This document shows positions 34,966 to 44,250 of a stretch of DNA of 64,000 nucleotides, one piece after another. The translations under genes and the position numbers were made by a program. Position 1 is the stretch's first letter, and the number at the start of each line of letters is the position of its first letter. Under the pieces are notes generated by a model. The model searched no databases, was not told the origin of the DNA, and saw nothing but the letters and a program-made list of their open reading frames with translations. The stretch covers positions 749,001-813,000 of the forward strand of contig NZ_JNIQ01000001.1 in NCBI RefSeq assembly GCF_000702585.1, written 5' to 3'. This stretch comes from Exiguobacterium aurantiacum DSM 6208. GTDB taxonomy: Bacteria; Bacillota; Bacilli; Exiguobacteriales; Exiguobacteriaceae.

Positions 34966-36365
34966 TGATTCGGCTTGAACGCGTCACTAAACAATACGGG
35001 GACGTGACGGTGCTCGACGACGTCACGTTCGGGCTCCGGCGCGGTGAGATCCATGGGCTTCTCGGCTTGAACGGGGCCGGAAAGAGCACGTTAATCAAAT
35101 TATTGAACGGCACGACGACACCGACGTCTGGGTCCGTCTCTATTGATGACGAGGCGGTCGTGTTCACGCCGGCCGAAGCGATTCGACGCGGGGTCATCAC
35201 CGTGTCGCAAGAAGTCGATGATGCGCTCTATCTCGATTTACCAGTCTATGAGAACGTCGTGCCGTGGCAGACGGTCGAACGGATTAAACCGCGCGACTTG
35301 AAGCAACGGGCGACGGCGTATTTGAAACGTGTCGGCCTCACGATCGATGTGACGAAACCGAGTGGACATTACCCGCTCAGCGTCAAACAACGGATTTTAA
35401 TTGCAAGAGCGCTTGCGAGCGAAGCGACGTACCTCTTACTCGATGAGCCGACGGCGGCCTTGTCGACGGACGACGCGGCGGCACTGCTCACGTTGTTGCA
35501 GTCGCTCGCAGATGAAGGTGTCGGCATCCTTCTCATCACTCACCGCTCCGAGGAGCTGTCGCGTGTCACGACGACGACGACGTTTCTCCGAGATGGGCGA
35601 CTCGTCTATGAAGGGCCGTTCCAGCCGTTGTCGACAGAAGACGTTCATGCGCTGTTGAGCGGGACGGAATTGGGCGACGATTTAGAAAAGGCGACACCGA
35701 CGAACGAGGTCCAACTGAAGGCGACACTCACATTACCGACGTTTGGGACCGAGTTGTCCTTCACCGCCTATAAAGGCGAAGTCGTCGGCATCGGCGGCGT
35801 GACGGGCAGCGGCAAGACCGAGCTCATCGAGGCGTTGTTCGGTTTGTCCGACGTGAAGCAACACATCGAGCACGGCGGGAAAGTGACGACGGTCCAAACG
35901 CCGCGTCAAGCGGTCCGAGCCGGGTTCGCCCTCGTCCCGGAAGAGCGCCGGAAACAAGGACTCTTTCTCGACGACTCGATTGAACGAAACGCGTTAGTCG
36001 TTGAAGGCGAGACGAGCGTGTTACAACGCGTCTTGTCCTCGCTTCGTGTCAAATATGCCGATGTTCGACAGCCGGTGCGGGAGCTGAGCGGCGGCAATCA
36101 ACAAAAAGTCGTCCTCAGCAAATGGTTGTTTCAAGACCGGGACGTGTATTTACTCGACGAGCCGACGAAAGGCGTCGATGTGACGGCGAAACGAGACATT
36201 TATGAGCTCGTGACGCAACTGGCCAAAAAAGGCAAGACGGTCATCTTCACGTCGAGTGAGGCGCATGAATTAGAACTCGTCGCCAACCGCACGCTTTGGC
36301 TCGACCGCGGCCGCTGGCAGCAGAAAGGAGGGGCATCATATGGCCCAACTCGTACTCAAACCTAA
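34962..36365 (+). CDS. Sugar-type ABC transporter ATPase, two-domain (RbsA-like)
   Basis: A 467-aa protein with two ABC domains. Domain 1: Walker A GLNGAGKSTL, signature reduced to LSVKQR, Walker B LLLDEPTAALS. Domain 2: degenerate Walker A GVTGSGKTEL, signature LSGGNQQKV, Walker B LLDEPTKGVDV. Asymmetric domains are usual in this family. The start (ATG at 34962) overlaps the binding-protein stop. At 467 aa it is shorter than RbsA (about 500). Confidence 0.9.
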   Translation: MMIRLERVTKQYGDVTVLDDVTFGLRRGEIHGLLGLNGAGKSTLIKLLNGTTTPTSGSVSIDDEAVVFTPAEAIRRGVITVSQEVDDALYLDLPVYENVVPWQTVERIKPRDLKQRATAYLKRVGLTIDVTKPSGHYPLSVKQRILIARALASEATYLLLDEPTAALSTDDAAALLTLLQSLADEGVGILLITHRSEELSRVTTTTTFLRDGRLVYEGPFQPLSTEDVHALLSGTELGDDLEKATPTNEVQLKATLTLPTFGTELSFTAYKGEVVGIGGVTGSGKTELIEALFGLSDVKQHIEHGGKVTTVQTPRQAVRAGFALVPEERRKQGLFLDDSIERNALVVEGETSVLQRVLSSLRVKYADVRQPVRELSGGNQQKVVLSKWLFQDRDVYLLDEPTKGVDVTAKRDIYELVTQLAKKGKTVIFTSSEAHELELVANRTLWLDRGRWQQKGGASYGPTRTQT

Positions 36366-37341
36366 GGCGAGACGATTCACCGGCATCGGTCAATACGGGA
36401 CGCTGTTCGCGATCCTCGCATTGATTGCGGTCTTCGGCGTGACGAACGACCAGTTCCTGACGTACGCCAATTTCAGCGACATCATCAAATCCGTCTCGAT
36501 TGTCTCGTTGCTCGCCCTCGGGGTGACATTCTCACTCATCGTCGGCGGATTCGATTTATCGGTCGGTTCGACGGCGAGCCTCGCGACGGTCGGGGCGGCG
36601 TCAAGCCTCGTGTTACATAGTCAAGAGCTGCTCGTCGCCTTGCTCGTCCCGATTGTTCTCGGCGTGCTCGTCGGACTGTTGAACGCGCTCGTGACGATCA
36701 AATTCCGGTTACCGGACTTGCTTGCGACGCTCGCCATCATGTACGTCATCAATGGGGTCCAGTTGACGTATACGAAAGGCTTCTCGATTTATGACAACAT
36801 GCCGATTGAAGGGGGGACGGCGTCGGGCCGGTTCATCCCATCGTTCCTCTTCATCGGACAAGGCTCGATCGGGCCGGTCCCGTTCGTCGCCATCTTGATG
36901 GTCATCTTCTTCGCCGGGGCGCATCTGTTCTTGACGTATTCGAAGACGGGTCGCGAATTTTATTACGTCGGCTCGAACGTCGAGGCGGCCCGTCGTTCCG
37001 GTATCGCCGTCAACCGCATCAAGCTGTACGCCTACGTGTTGAGCGGATTGTTCGCAGCGATTGGCGGCATCATCTTGGCGTCACGGATCGGCACGGGGCA
37101 AGTTTCGGCCGGGGCGCCGCTCTTAATGGACGCCGTTGCGGCCGCCTATATCGGCTATGCCGTCTTCGGGACAGGACGACCGAACGTCGTCGGCACGTTG
37201 ATCGGTGCCGTCTTGATTGGGATCTTGTTGAACGGGCTGACGATGTGGGACGTGCCGTATTATGCCCAAGATATCGTCAAAGGGACCATCTTGATTGCGG
37301 CGCTCGGCTTGTCATACATCCAAAAGAAACAGCTGACATAG
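36340..37341 (+). CDS. Sugar-type ABC permease (RbsC-like)
   Basis: A 333-aa BPD_transp_2 permease with about nine helices; GGFDLSVGSTASLA and the EAARRSGI coupling loop are the marks. It overlaps the ATPase gene by 26 bases. Last gene of the mtnK operon; only one permease gene is present, so a homodimer is expected. Confidence 0.92.
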   Translation: MAQLVLKPKARRFTGIGQYGTLFAILALIAVFGVTNDQFLTYANFSDIIKSVSIVSLLALGVTFSLIVGGFDLSVGSTASLATVGAASSLVLHSQELLVALLVPIVLGVLVGLLNALVTIKFRLPDLLATLAIMYVINGVQLTYTKGFSIYDNMPIEGGTASGRFIPSFLFIGQGSIGPVPFVAILMVIFFAGAHLFLTYSKTGREFYYVGSNVEAARRSGIAVNRIKLYAYVLSGLFAAIGGIILASRIGTGQVSAGAPLLMDAVAAAYIGYAVFGTGRPNVVGTLIGAVLIGILLNGLTMWDVPYYAQDIVKGTILIAALGLSYIQKKQLT

Positions 37342-37342
37342 G

Positions 37343-37379
37343 AAAAGTCCTCAGAACGCTTAGTTCTGAGGACTTTTTT
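37343..37379. terminator. Bidirectional terminator
   Basis: AAAAGTCCTCAGAAC-GCTTA-GTTCTGAGGACTTTTTT; it holds the stop of the convergent GNAT gene. Confidence 0.92.
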
Positions 37380-37836
37380 GGCGTTCCATGCGGATGAAGT
37401 CGTACACACTTCCGTTCGTCGGTTGTTGAAACGAACCGGTCTGTTTGAACCCGCACGCCTCATACAGCCGAATGGCCCGTTCGTTGAAGGCGGCGACGGC
37501 GAGCGTGATGCGACGGGGCGCGTACGTCGCCTCGATGAAGTCGAGAATCGACGAAAGGAACGCGCGTCCGCCCCCGTTCCCAGTCAAATCGGGTCTCATG
37601 CCGAGGCCGATGTCGACCGTCTCCGCCTCCGTTCGTGCGACGCTCACGAAACCGATCAGATCGGTGTCGGACGTGATGGCGAACACCGACTCTCCACGCT
37701 GTTCGGCGTCTAGAAATTCGACCAAATCGTCTTCGTCCGCTTCGATGTCGTAAAATACGTAAACGCCTTCGTAATGCCACGTGAAGGCGATCATTTCTGC
37801 TTGTTGCTGTGTCAGGACAGCGAATTGATGCGTCAT
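37360..37836 (-). CDS. GNAT family N-acetyltransferase
   Basis: A 158-aa single-domain acetyltransferase. The acetyl-CoA loop region is MRPDLTGNGGGRAFL (the Q/RxxGxG/A form reads TGNGGGR) and the C-terminal motif is NERAIRLYEACGFKQTG. CGAGGAAA precedes the ATG. Substrate unknown. Confidence 0.85.
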   Translation of the reverse strand: MTHQFAVLTQQQAEMIAFTWHYEGVYVFYDIEADEDDLVEFLDAEQRGESVFAITSDTDLIGFVSVARTEAETVDIGLGMRPDLTGNGGGRAFLSSILDFIEATYAPRRITLAVAAFNERAIRLYEACGFKQTGSFQQPTNGSVYDFIRMERQKSPQN

Positions 37837-37915
37837 GTGAATTTCCTCGATTCAAGGGCAGGATGGAATGCTACACTCATTATAGTACCACCAACTTGAA
37901 GAATGGGGTGACCAC

Positions 37916-38296
37916 ATGGGAATCAAGTTAGACATGGTCGGCATCGTCGTCGAAGATATGAAACGGGCGCTCGACTTTTATCGTCTGCTCGGCTTAGCGA
38001 TCCCGGAAGCGATGGATGGGGAAGCGCACGTCGAGGTCGACGACGGCGGTGTCCGGCTCGCCTTCGACACAGTCGAAGTGGCCGAATCGGTGTACGGGGA
38101 ATGGAAGCAGGCGACGGGGCACCGGGTCGAACTCGCCTTCTTATGCGACAGCCGAGATGAGTTGGACGCGCGCTATGAAGCGATCGTCGGGCATGGCTAT
38201 GCCTCGCACCGCGAACCGTGGGATGCGTTTTGGGGGCAACGTTATGCCATCGTCATCGATCCGGACGGAAATCTGATCAGCCTATTCGCAGCATGA
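37916..38296 (+). CDS. VOC family (glyoxalase-like) protein
   Basis: A 126-aa protein with one vicinal-oxygen-chelate domain: two beta-alpha-beta-beta-beta units, KLDMVGIVVEDMKRALDFY first and VIDPDGNLISLF at the end. The usual first metal histidine is replaced (DMVGIVV), so enzymatic activity is uncertain; a binding or resistance-type role is possible. Confidence 0.8.
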   Translation: MGIKLDMVGIVVEDMKRALDFYRLLGLAIPEAMDGEAHVEVDDGGVRLAFDTVEVAESVYGEWKQATGHRVELAFLCDSRDELDARYEAIVGHGYASHREPWDAFWGQRYAIVIDPDGNLISLFAA

Positions 38297-38297
38297 C

Positions 38298-38326
38298 AAA
38301 ACCCTCGCCGGATTCGGCGAGGGTTT
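38298..38326. terminator. Bidirectional terminator
   Basis: AAACCCTCGCCG-GATT-CGGCGAGGGTTT between the VOC gene and hxlR-type gene. Confidence 0.88.
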
Positions 38327-38630
38327 ATTCGTCTCGTGTCTCGCCCCACGAGCAGAGCGCCTTCATTGCCGGCTGCAGGCTGAGCGCTTCCTCGGTGAGC
38401 GAATATTCGACGTGCAGCTGCTTCTCTGTCGAATAGTCGATGCGGCGCACCATGCCGAGCTGTTCGAGTTCACGCAGTTGGTCGGTCAACACTTTGCGGC
38501 TGACGTCGGGGATGGCGCGCTGAATGTCTGAGAAACGGCGTGGTCCGTTCTCGAGCGTACAGTACACTTGGGGGCGCCATTTACCGCCGATGATGTCGAG
38601 TGCCTTGTTGACAGGGAACGGGGTCGTCAT
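38325..38630 (-). CDS. HxlR family winged-helix regulator
   Basis: A 101-aa wHTH protein with LDIIGGKWRPQVYCTL, GPRRFSDIQRAIPDVS and LTDQLRELEQLGMV. In redox-sensing members (YodB, HypR) a cysteine stands near the N-terminus just before P-V; here it is Phe (TPFPVNKAL), so that switch is missing. It diverges from the VOC/oxidoreductase pair and probably controls it. Confidence 0.9.
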   Translation of the reverse strand: MTTPFPVNKALDIIGGKWRPQVYCTLENGPRRFSDIQRAIPDVSRKVLTDQLRELEQLGMVRRIDYSTEKQLHVEYSLTEEALSLQPAMKALCSWGETRDE

Positions 38631-38653
38631 GTTCAGTTTGCCTCGCTTTCGGG

Positions 38654-38676
38654 TAGTTACTTCAATGTGCGTACTA
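38654..38676. promoter_or_regulatory. Candidate HxlR operator
   Basis: TAGTTAC-N10-GTACTA, an imperfect inverted repeat in the spacer between the regulator and its divergent neighbour. Confidence 0.35.
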
Positions 38677-38747
38677 TTTTTCTTGCTTCGATGAAGGTAT
38701 CGTATCGTTATCCAACAAATTGAGCAAACAAAAAGGAGCGGATCACT

Positions 38748-39239
38748 TTGACATATCCACGTACATTCTCACATATCGGACTATCGGTCCCGAGTGTGGC
38801 GGAAGCAGTTACATTCTATGAGGACGTGATGGGCTGGTACACGATCATGCAACCGTCGGACGTCGTCGAGGACGACTCGCCGATCGGCGTCATGTGCACC
38901 GACGTGTTCGGTCCGGGCTGGGGCAGTTTCAAAATCGCCCACATGTCGACCGGTGACAAGATCGGCATCGAGCTGTTCGAGTTCCCGAATAATGAGAAAC
39001 CGGAGGACAATTTCGAGTTCTGGAAGACGGGCATCTTCCACTACTGCGTTCAAGACCCGGACATCGAGGGACTCGTCGAGAAAATCGTCGCCCATGGCGG
39101 CAAACAACGGATGCCGATCCGGGAGTATTACCCGGGCGATAAGCCGTACCGGATGGTGTACTGTGAAGACCCGTTCGGTAACCTCGTCGAGATTTACTCA
39201 CACTCTTATGAACTGACGTATTCGGAAGGAGCGTATTGA
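38748..39239 (+). CDS. VOC family / glyoxalase-like protein
   Basis: A 163-aa VOC protein. The start is TTG at 38748 behind AAAAGGAGCGG. It has FSHIGLSVPSVAEAVTFYEDVMGW (His9 as a metal ligand), a central HYCVQDPD and the final DPFGNLVEIYSHS (Glu as a ligand). It is in one transcript with the oxidoreductase gene that begins 2 bases after its stop. Substrate unknown. Confidence 0.85.
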   Translation: MTYPRTFSHIGLSVPSVAEAVTFYEDVMGWYTIMQPSDVVEDDSPIGVMCTDVFGPGWGSFKIAHMSTGDKIGIELFEFPNNEKPEDNFEFWKTGIFHYCVQDPDIEGLVEKIVAHGGKQRMPIREYYPGDKPYRMVYCEDPFGNLVEIYSHSYELTYSEGAY

Positions 39240-39241
39240 TT

Positions 39242-40222
39242 ATGAAGGCATGGTTACTCGATCAACCTGGACTCGAACATTTACACCTCGGGGAGACGGA
39301 GCGCCCGACACCGGGAGCAGGCGAACTGCTCATCAAAGTCGAAGCGGTCGCATTGAACCCGGTCGACTATAAAGTCGGCACGAACGGCAACCCGAACTGG
39401 TCGTACCCGCACATCCTCGGGGTCGACCTCGTCGGGGAAGTCGTCGAAGTCGGCTCGAGCCTCGCCAACATCATCACCGGTTCACGTGTCGCCGTCCATA
39501 CGAGTCTCGGAAATAACGGCGGCTTCGCCGAGTATGCGGTCGTCGACGCGCGCGCCTGCGCCGTCGTTCCGCCTGACGTGAGCGATGAGGCGGCAGCGGC
39601 CATCCTCTGTGCCGGTATGACGGCGTATGAGGCGGTCATGCAGAAGTTGAACACGCGCGACAAAGAGACGATTCTCGTCCACGCCGGGGCGGGCGGAGTC
39701 GGCGGCTATGCGATCCAACTTGCGAAGAAACTTGGGCTTAAGGTATTCACGACGGCGTCGCCTGACAATTTTGACTGGGTGAAAGCGCTCGGTGCCGATG
39801 TCGCCATCGACTATAACACGGAAGACGTGACGGAAAGGATCATGGAAGAGACGGACGGCCGCGGTGTCGACCTCATCTTAAACACGGTCGGTCGTGACGT
39901 CGCGACAGCCGACCTCGACCGGCTCGCCTTCAGCGGACAGCTTGCCTACATCGCCGGTCCACCGGATACGTCGAACGTGAAAGGCTTTACGCTCTCGCCG
40001 TCCATCCATGAGGTCGCCCTCGGTGCGGCCCACGCGAGTGAGGATGAGCGCGCCATCCGCAACTTGGCGTATATGGCCGAAGAGTTGATGAAGCTGCTCG
40101 AGGCGGGCGAGTTGAACGCTCTCGTCACGGACGTTTTGCCGTTCGATCGGTTGAAAGATGGTTTGGAACAACTGCAAACACGAAAAGTACGCGGGAAATT
40201 GATCGTCCGGGTACGCGATTAA
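39242..40222 (+). CDS. Quinone oxidoreductase-like MDR protein
   Basis: A 326-aa NADPH-dependent medium-chain reductase of the zinc-free type. The GroES-like part has LNPVDYKVGTNG and ILGVDLVGEVVEVG; the Rossmann motif is HAGAGGVGGYAIQLA. I chose ATG at 39242 (10 bases behind AAGGAG); TTG at 39236 is possible. Together with the VOC protein and HxlR regulator it suggests electrophile or quinone handling. Confidence 0.87.
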   Translation: MKAWLLDQPGLEHLHLGETERPTPGAGELLIKVEAVALNPVDYKVGTNGNPNWSYPHILGVDLVGEVVEVGSSLANIITGSRVAVHTSLGNNGGFAEYAVVDARACAVVPPDVSDEAAAAILCAGMTAYEAVMQKLNTRDKETILVHAGAGGVGGYAIQLAKKLGLKVFTTASPDNFDWVKALGADVAIDYNTEDVTERIMEETDGRGVDLILNTVGRDVATADLDRLAFSGQLAYIAGPPDTSNVKGFTLSPSIHEVALGAAHASEDERAIRNLAYMAEELMKLLEAGELNALVTDVLPFDRLKDGLEQLQTRKVRGKLIVRVRD

Positions 40223-40228
40223 TCATCG

Positions 40229-40260
40229 TGCCTCCTATCTATGGATAGGGGGCTATTTTT
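40229..40260 (+). terminator. Rho-independent terminator
   Basis: GCCTCCTATC-TATG-GATAGGGGGC then ATTTTT. Confidence 0.75.
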
Positions 40261-40272
40261 GGAGGGGATGAC

Positions 40273-41337
40273 ATGGATTTACGCACATCGTATCAACAGA
40301 CGTCGCATCAACTGAGCGGTCACGGCAGACGGAACGTCGGCGTCTTGCAACAGGCGTTCGCCGACGTTGATCCGAATCAGGCGAGCGACCATTACGGGAC
40401 GGGCGAAGCGATTGAGCGGTTCGAGCAGAAACTGGCGCAAGAACTCGGCACGGAAGACGCCATCTTCTTCCCGAGCGGCACGATGGCGCAACAGATCGCG
40501 TTACGCATTTGGGCGGACGAGACGGAGAACCGACGCGTCGCCTATCATCCGCTCTGTCACCTGGAGATTCACGAACAGGACGGCTTAAAGGAACTGCATC
40601 ACCTCGAGCCGATCTTGATTGGGGAGTCGGACCGGTTGATGATGTTTGAAGAAGTGCAGGCGCTGCCGGATGTGGCGTGTCTGTTGATTGAGTTGCCGCA
40701 ACGCGAACTCGGTGGCTACTTGCCAACCTTCACAGAACTTGAGGCAATTAGTCGTCATTGTCGTGAGCGAGGCATTCGTCTACATCTCGATGGGGCGCGC
40801 TTGTTCGAGACGCTTCCGTATTATGAGAAGACGGCGGAGGAAGTGTGCGCGCTGTTCGATAGCGTCTACGTCTCGTTTTATAAAGGGATCGGCGGAATCG
40901 CCGGCGCCATCTTGGCCGGACCGAAATCGTTCTGTACCGAAGCGAGAGTTTGGAAACGGCGGTACGGCGGGGATTTGATCGGGCTGTACCCGTACATCAT
41001 CCCGGCCGACTATTACTATGAGCTGCGGAAAGACCGGATGGGGACATACTATGAACAAGCCAAAGCATTCGCACGCCGGTTCAATGCGCTCGACGGTGTC
41101 TGGACGACCCCGGACGTCCCGGTGACGAACATGTTTCATCTTCATTTTGAAGGGGAGTATGAGGCGGTCGCGGCATGGATTCAATCCGTTCACATTGAAA
41201 CTGGGGTCGGAATCACAGGGTATCTCGTCCCACATGACGGCTATTGTTCGACCGAGATCAGTGTCGGGGATGCGGTTGGAGAGATTCACGAAGCGCAACT
41301 TGTGCGTCTATTTGAAAGTCTGGACAGAGAAATCTAA
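40273..41337 (+). CDS. Threonine aldolase family (PLP) enzyme
   Basis: A 354-aa beta-eliminating-lyase fold. FFPSGTMAQQIAL, LHLDGARLFE (PLP-binding Asp) and SFYKGIGGIAG (PLP lysine) match L-threonine aldolases, which give glycine and acetaldehyde. HYGTGEAIERFEQKLA is the expected N-terminal part. GGAGGGGATG precedes the ATG. Alone between two terminators. Confidence 0.87.
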   Translation: MDLRTSYQQTSHQLSGHGRRNVGVLQQAFADVDPNQASDHYGTGEAIERFEQKLAQELGTEDAIFFPSGTMAQQIALRIWADETENRRVAYHPLCHLEIHEQDGLKELHHLEPILIGESDRLMMFEEVQALPDVACLLIELPQRELGGYLPTFTELEAISRHCRERGIRLHLDGARLFETLPYYEKTAEEVCALFDSVYVSFYKGIGGIAGAILAGPKSFCTEARVWKRRYGGDLIGLYPYIIPADYYYELRKDRMGTYYEQAKAFARRFNALDGVWTTPDVPVTNMFHLHFEGEYEAVAAWIQSVHIETGVGITGYLVPHDGYCSTEISVGDAVGEIHEAQLVRLFESLDREI

Positions 41338-41342
41338 CACAA

Positions 41343-41386
41343 CAATAAGCACCGCGCCTAAACAGAAGGCTACGGTGCTTATTGTT
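41343..41386. terminator. Bidirectional terminator
   Basis: AATAAGCACCG and CGGTGCTTATT with an inner GCCT/AGGC pairing. Confidence 0.75.
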
Positions 41387-41885
41387 ATCTTGAGACGATT
41401 GTATCAAGCCGATCGAGCTGTGAGGCGAAACCTTCGACGGCGCCCATCTCGATGACTTTCTCGAGTGACTCGGCGTCCGTGAACTCGGAGCGACTGACGA
41501 GCAACGTCCCACCCGGAATGTCTAAAAATTCGTTCGTAATCGTCATGACCGGAAAGTCGGGATTGACGTGCCCGTCCGCGTCTGAGAACGCATCCGTATA
41601 GACGATTTTTCGATGTGGTTTAATCTCGAGGAACGTCGATTTCCCCCATGAATCCATGCCGTAATAATCGCCTTGCTCCTTGTCGACACACGTCATTTTG
41701 TAATGCCACGTCCCGCCCGGTTCGAATTCGAACGTGCGTACCTCGGTCTTCCATCCGGCCGGACCCCACCAGGATTCGAGATGGGTCGGACTCGAGAAGG
41801 CTTCGAACACGAGCTCGTGCGGTGCCCGGAAGCTACGTTCGACGACGAGCGTGTTGCCTTCCACGTGCGATTTGACAGCCCCCAT
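41385..41885 (-). CDS. SRPBCC / AHSA1-like protein
   Basis: A 166-aa START-like protein. SFRAPHELVFEAFSSPTHLESWWGP is the classic opening of AHA1-type SRPBCC domains; EFEPGGTWHYKM and the long C-terminal helix follow. The ATG at 41885 follows GAAAGGGGAC. Ligand unknown. Confidence 0.85.
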   Translation of the reverse strand: MGAVKSHVEGNTLVVERSFRAPHELVFEAFSSPTHLESWWGPAGWKTEVRTFEFEPGGTWHYKMTCVDKEQGDYYGMDSWGKSTFLEIKPHRKIVYTDAFSDADGHVNPDFPVMTITNEFLDIPGGTLLVSRSEFTDAESLEKVIEMGAVEGFASQLDRLDTIVSR

Positions 41886-41964
41886 TGAAATGTCCCCTTT
41901 CGTGAAAAAGCGTCTTGACCTCAATGTAGTCCTTATTCCCAGTTTTCGGACAAGTGCAACTTGT

Positions 41965-44250
41965 TCAGTCAAACAACAAATCGAGCACCGTCTCACCGAT
42001 GGGGCGTTCCTTTCCTTCGTATGGGAACGAGTGGATATGGATGGCCGGATTGAAGTTCAGCTCGATGATGCCGTAGTCACCTTCACGCTCGAGCGATGGG
42101 ATCATCATGTCGACGCCGCAAATCGTCGCGCCGACCGCCTTCGCGGCCGCGACCGCGATCTGTTTATACGTGTCGGCAATCCGGTCCGTATAGTCGATGC
42201 TATCGCCGCCGGTGCTAATGTTCGAGTTTTCGCGAAGAAAGACGCGCTCTCCGTCCGCGAGCACACTGTCTGGTGTCTTGCCTTGAGGGCGCAGGAACGC
42301 CACGACGATGTCATCGATCTCGATTTTCTCGAGCGGGGTCTTATATCCTTTTCCGCGGAGCGGGTCTTCGTTTTTCTTGGCGACGAGCTCGCGAATCGTC
42401 GAGACGCCGTCCCCGTTCACGTTCGCCGGGACACGGTGGAGAATGCCTGCGACTTCATCGCCGATGACGAGGAAACGATACTCTTTTCCGGGCAAGAACG
42501 TCTCGAGTAAGACGACGTCGTCGAACGTTTTGGCATGATAGAACGACTCGAGCGCCTCGTCGAGCGTCGTGCCGTCTTTGAAAATGTGGATGCCAATCCC
42601 GAAGTTCGTCGATTTCGGTTTTAAGACGATGGGGCGTCCCGCGAAAGTGGTCCACACCGAGCGCAAGTCGTCCTCGTCGCGCAACTCCACGCCGCTCGGG
42701 ACATCGATGCCGTGTTCGGCGAGCACATGTTTCGTCACCGTCTTGTTCTCCATCATGAGCACCGACACGTAGTTGTCTTTCGACGTCTTCGTCGCCTGTT
42801 TGACGTATTCGGTCTGGTGGCCGTTCCGAACCCGGATAAACTGGTCGTCCCGGTCGATGACATCAACGGCATAGCCACGCTTCAAGGCCGCCTTCATCAA
42901 AATCTGTGTCGACAGCTCCATGTCGGTGTAGCCGTGCATCCGGAAGCGATTGGCGTAGGCATCTTGATAGAACCGTTCAGCTTGCCGGAGTGACCAGGCC
43001 GTGTAGCCTTCGGTTGTCATCACTTTCGTCAACCGTGCCGAATACGTCGTATCCACATGGTCGATTCGTTCCCGGACAGAGGCGAAGACGTCCTCGAACC
43101 CGAGGGCGTAGCGAGTGTTGAACGCTTCGATGTCATCTAACAGTTCGTTCGCATACGTGTGTAAGGCGATCGAGTCGCCATCCTGGTGCAACGTGAGCGT
43201 CGGGGACAGGCCTTCTTTGGCGACACGTTGTTGGTTGTGGAACGCCTCGGCTTGCCAGTTCGCGAAGTCCGTCTCGTCTTTTAACGCCAAGTAGAGCAGG
43301 AAGATGTGCAGGAACTTCAAGTCGTCGAGGGCGATACCCGTCTTCTCGAAGGGGTTCAAATCGATGTTGCGAATCTCGATATAGTCGATGCCGTTCGTTT
43401 CAAGTCGCTCTAAATCGTTCCCGCCCCGGGACGTCTTCAAGCGAATCGGCGAGTACAGCTCGTTCGGGTTGGCGATGTCGCCTTTCGTGATGAAGCGGCG
43501 GACACTGCTCGTGTAATCGGTGAGCGTCGTGTAGTCCGGGTAGAGCGGTTCAACATTCGTATAACCACAGTCGCTATTCCGGTACGAGAGGGCCGTCGTA
43601 TTGGAATACACGTCTTCGCTCAGTGCCTGCATCTGGCTGACGCAACGTTCTTCGTAACTCGTATGGACGGCGGGCGTCCCGCCTAATAGATAGACGATGA
43701 GCCAACGTGTCCGTAAATAGTTGCGGACGAGCTTCAAATAGAGCTCATTTTTGAAGCGGTCATACTGTTCAGGCGACCCTTCGTATAAAGCCGTGATCAA
43801 GTCGTCTGCGAACGAGAAGTTGAAATGGATGCCGGAGATGAGCTGTTTTTTCGCCCCGTATTTTTGAAGCAAATGCTCCCGGTAGCGTTCGGCCTCACCG
43901 CCCGAACTGCCGAAGTCGGCGAGCGGGATCGCCCCGCCGTCCGGGAGGGCGCACGGCATCGACTGCGGCCAGAGGCGTTCGTCGCCGATATGCAGCGCCG
44001 TGATGTCATAGAGTGTCTCTAAAAAGTTGTGCGCCGCCTCGACGGTTGAAAACGTCGGCGTGATCAACTCAATCTGACTTTCGGAAAAGTCGGTCGTGAT
44101 GTACGGATGCGTCGCCTTGTCGCCGAGGCTTTCCGGATGTTTCGTCAGTGCGAGCGTTCCGTCGGCGGTGACGCGGAGCATCTCACGTTCGATGGCGAAC
44201 CGACCGCTCGTGAGCAATTGTTTCGATAGCTGTTCAAATCGCTTCTGCAA
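41965..44250 (-). CDS. gshAB: Bifunctional glutathione synthetase GshAB (GshF)
   Basis: Makes glutathione from Glu, Cys and Gly in one protein of 761 aa. Residues about 1-480 form gamma-glutamylcysteine ligase (FAIEREMLRV, THPYITTDFSESQIELITP, GIHFNFSF, YIEIRNIDLNPF); the rest is an ATP-grasp domain (LKPKSTNFGIGIHIF, LNFNPAIHIHSFPY). The start is TTG at 44250, as FAIEREML must be included and AAGGAAG lies upstream. It overlaps the MATE gene by 17 bases. GshF in a Firmicute points to glutathione use alongside or instead of bacillithiol. Confidence 0.95.
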   Translation of the reverse strand: MQKRFEQLSKQLLTSGRFAIEREMLRVTADGTLALTKHPESLGDKATHPYITTDFSESQIELITPTFSTVEAAHNFLETLYDITALHIGDERLWPQSMPCALPDGGAIPLADFGSSGGEAERYREHLLQKYGAKKQLISGIHFNFSFADDLITALYEGSPEQYDRFKNELYLKLVRNYLRTRWLIVYLLGGTPAVHTSYEERCVSQMQALSEDVYSNTTALSYRNSDCGYTNVEPLYPDYTTLTDYTSSVRRFITKGDIANPNELYSPIRLKTSRGGNDLERLETNGIDYIEIRNIDLNPFEKTGIALDDLKFLHIFLLYLALKDETDFANWQAEAFHNQQRVAKEGLSPTLTLHQDGDSIALHTYANELLDDIEAFNTRYALGFEDVFASVRERIDHVDTTYSARLTKVMTTEGYTAWSLRQAERFYQDAYANRFRMHGYTDMELSTQILMKAALKRGYAVDVIDRDDQFIRVRNGHQTEYVKQATKTSKDNYVSVLMMENKTVTKHVLAEHGIDVPSGVELRDEDDLRSVWTTFAGRPIVLKPKSTNFGIGIHIFKDGTTLDEALESFYHAKTFDDVVLLETFLPGKEYRFLVIGDEVAGILHRVPANVNGDGVSTIRELVAKKNEDPLRGKGYKTPLEKIEIDDIVVAFLRPQGKTPDSVLADGERVFLRENSNISTGGDSIDYTDRIADTYKQIAVAAAKAVGATICGVDMMIPSLEREGDYGIIELNFNPAIHIHSFPYEGKERPIGETVLDLLFD

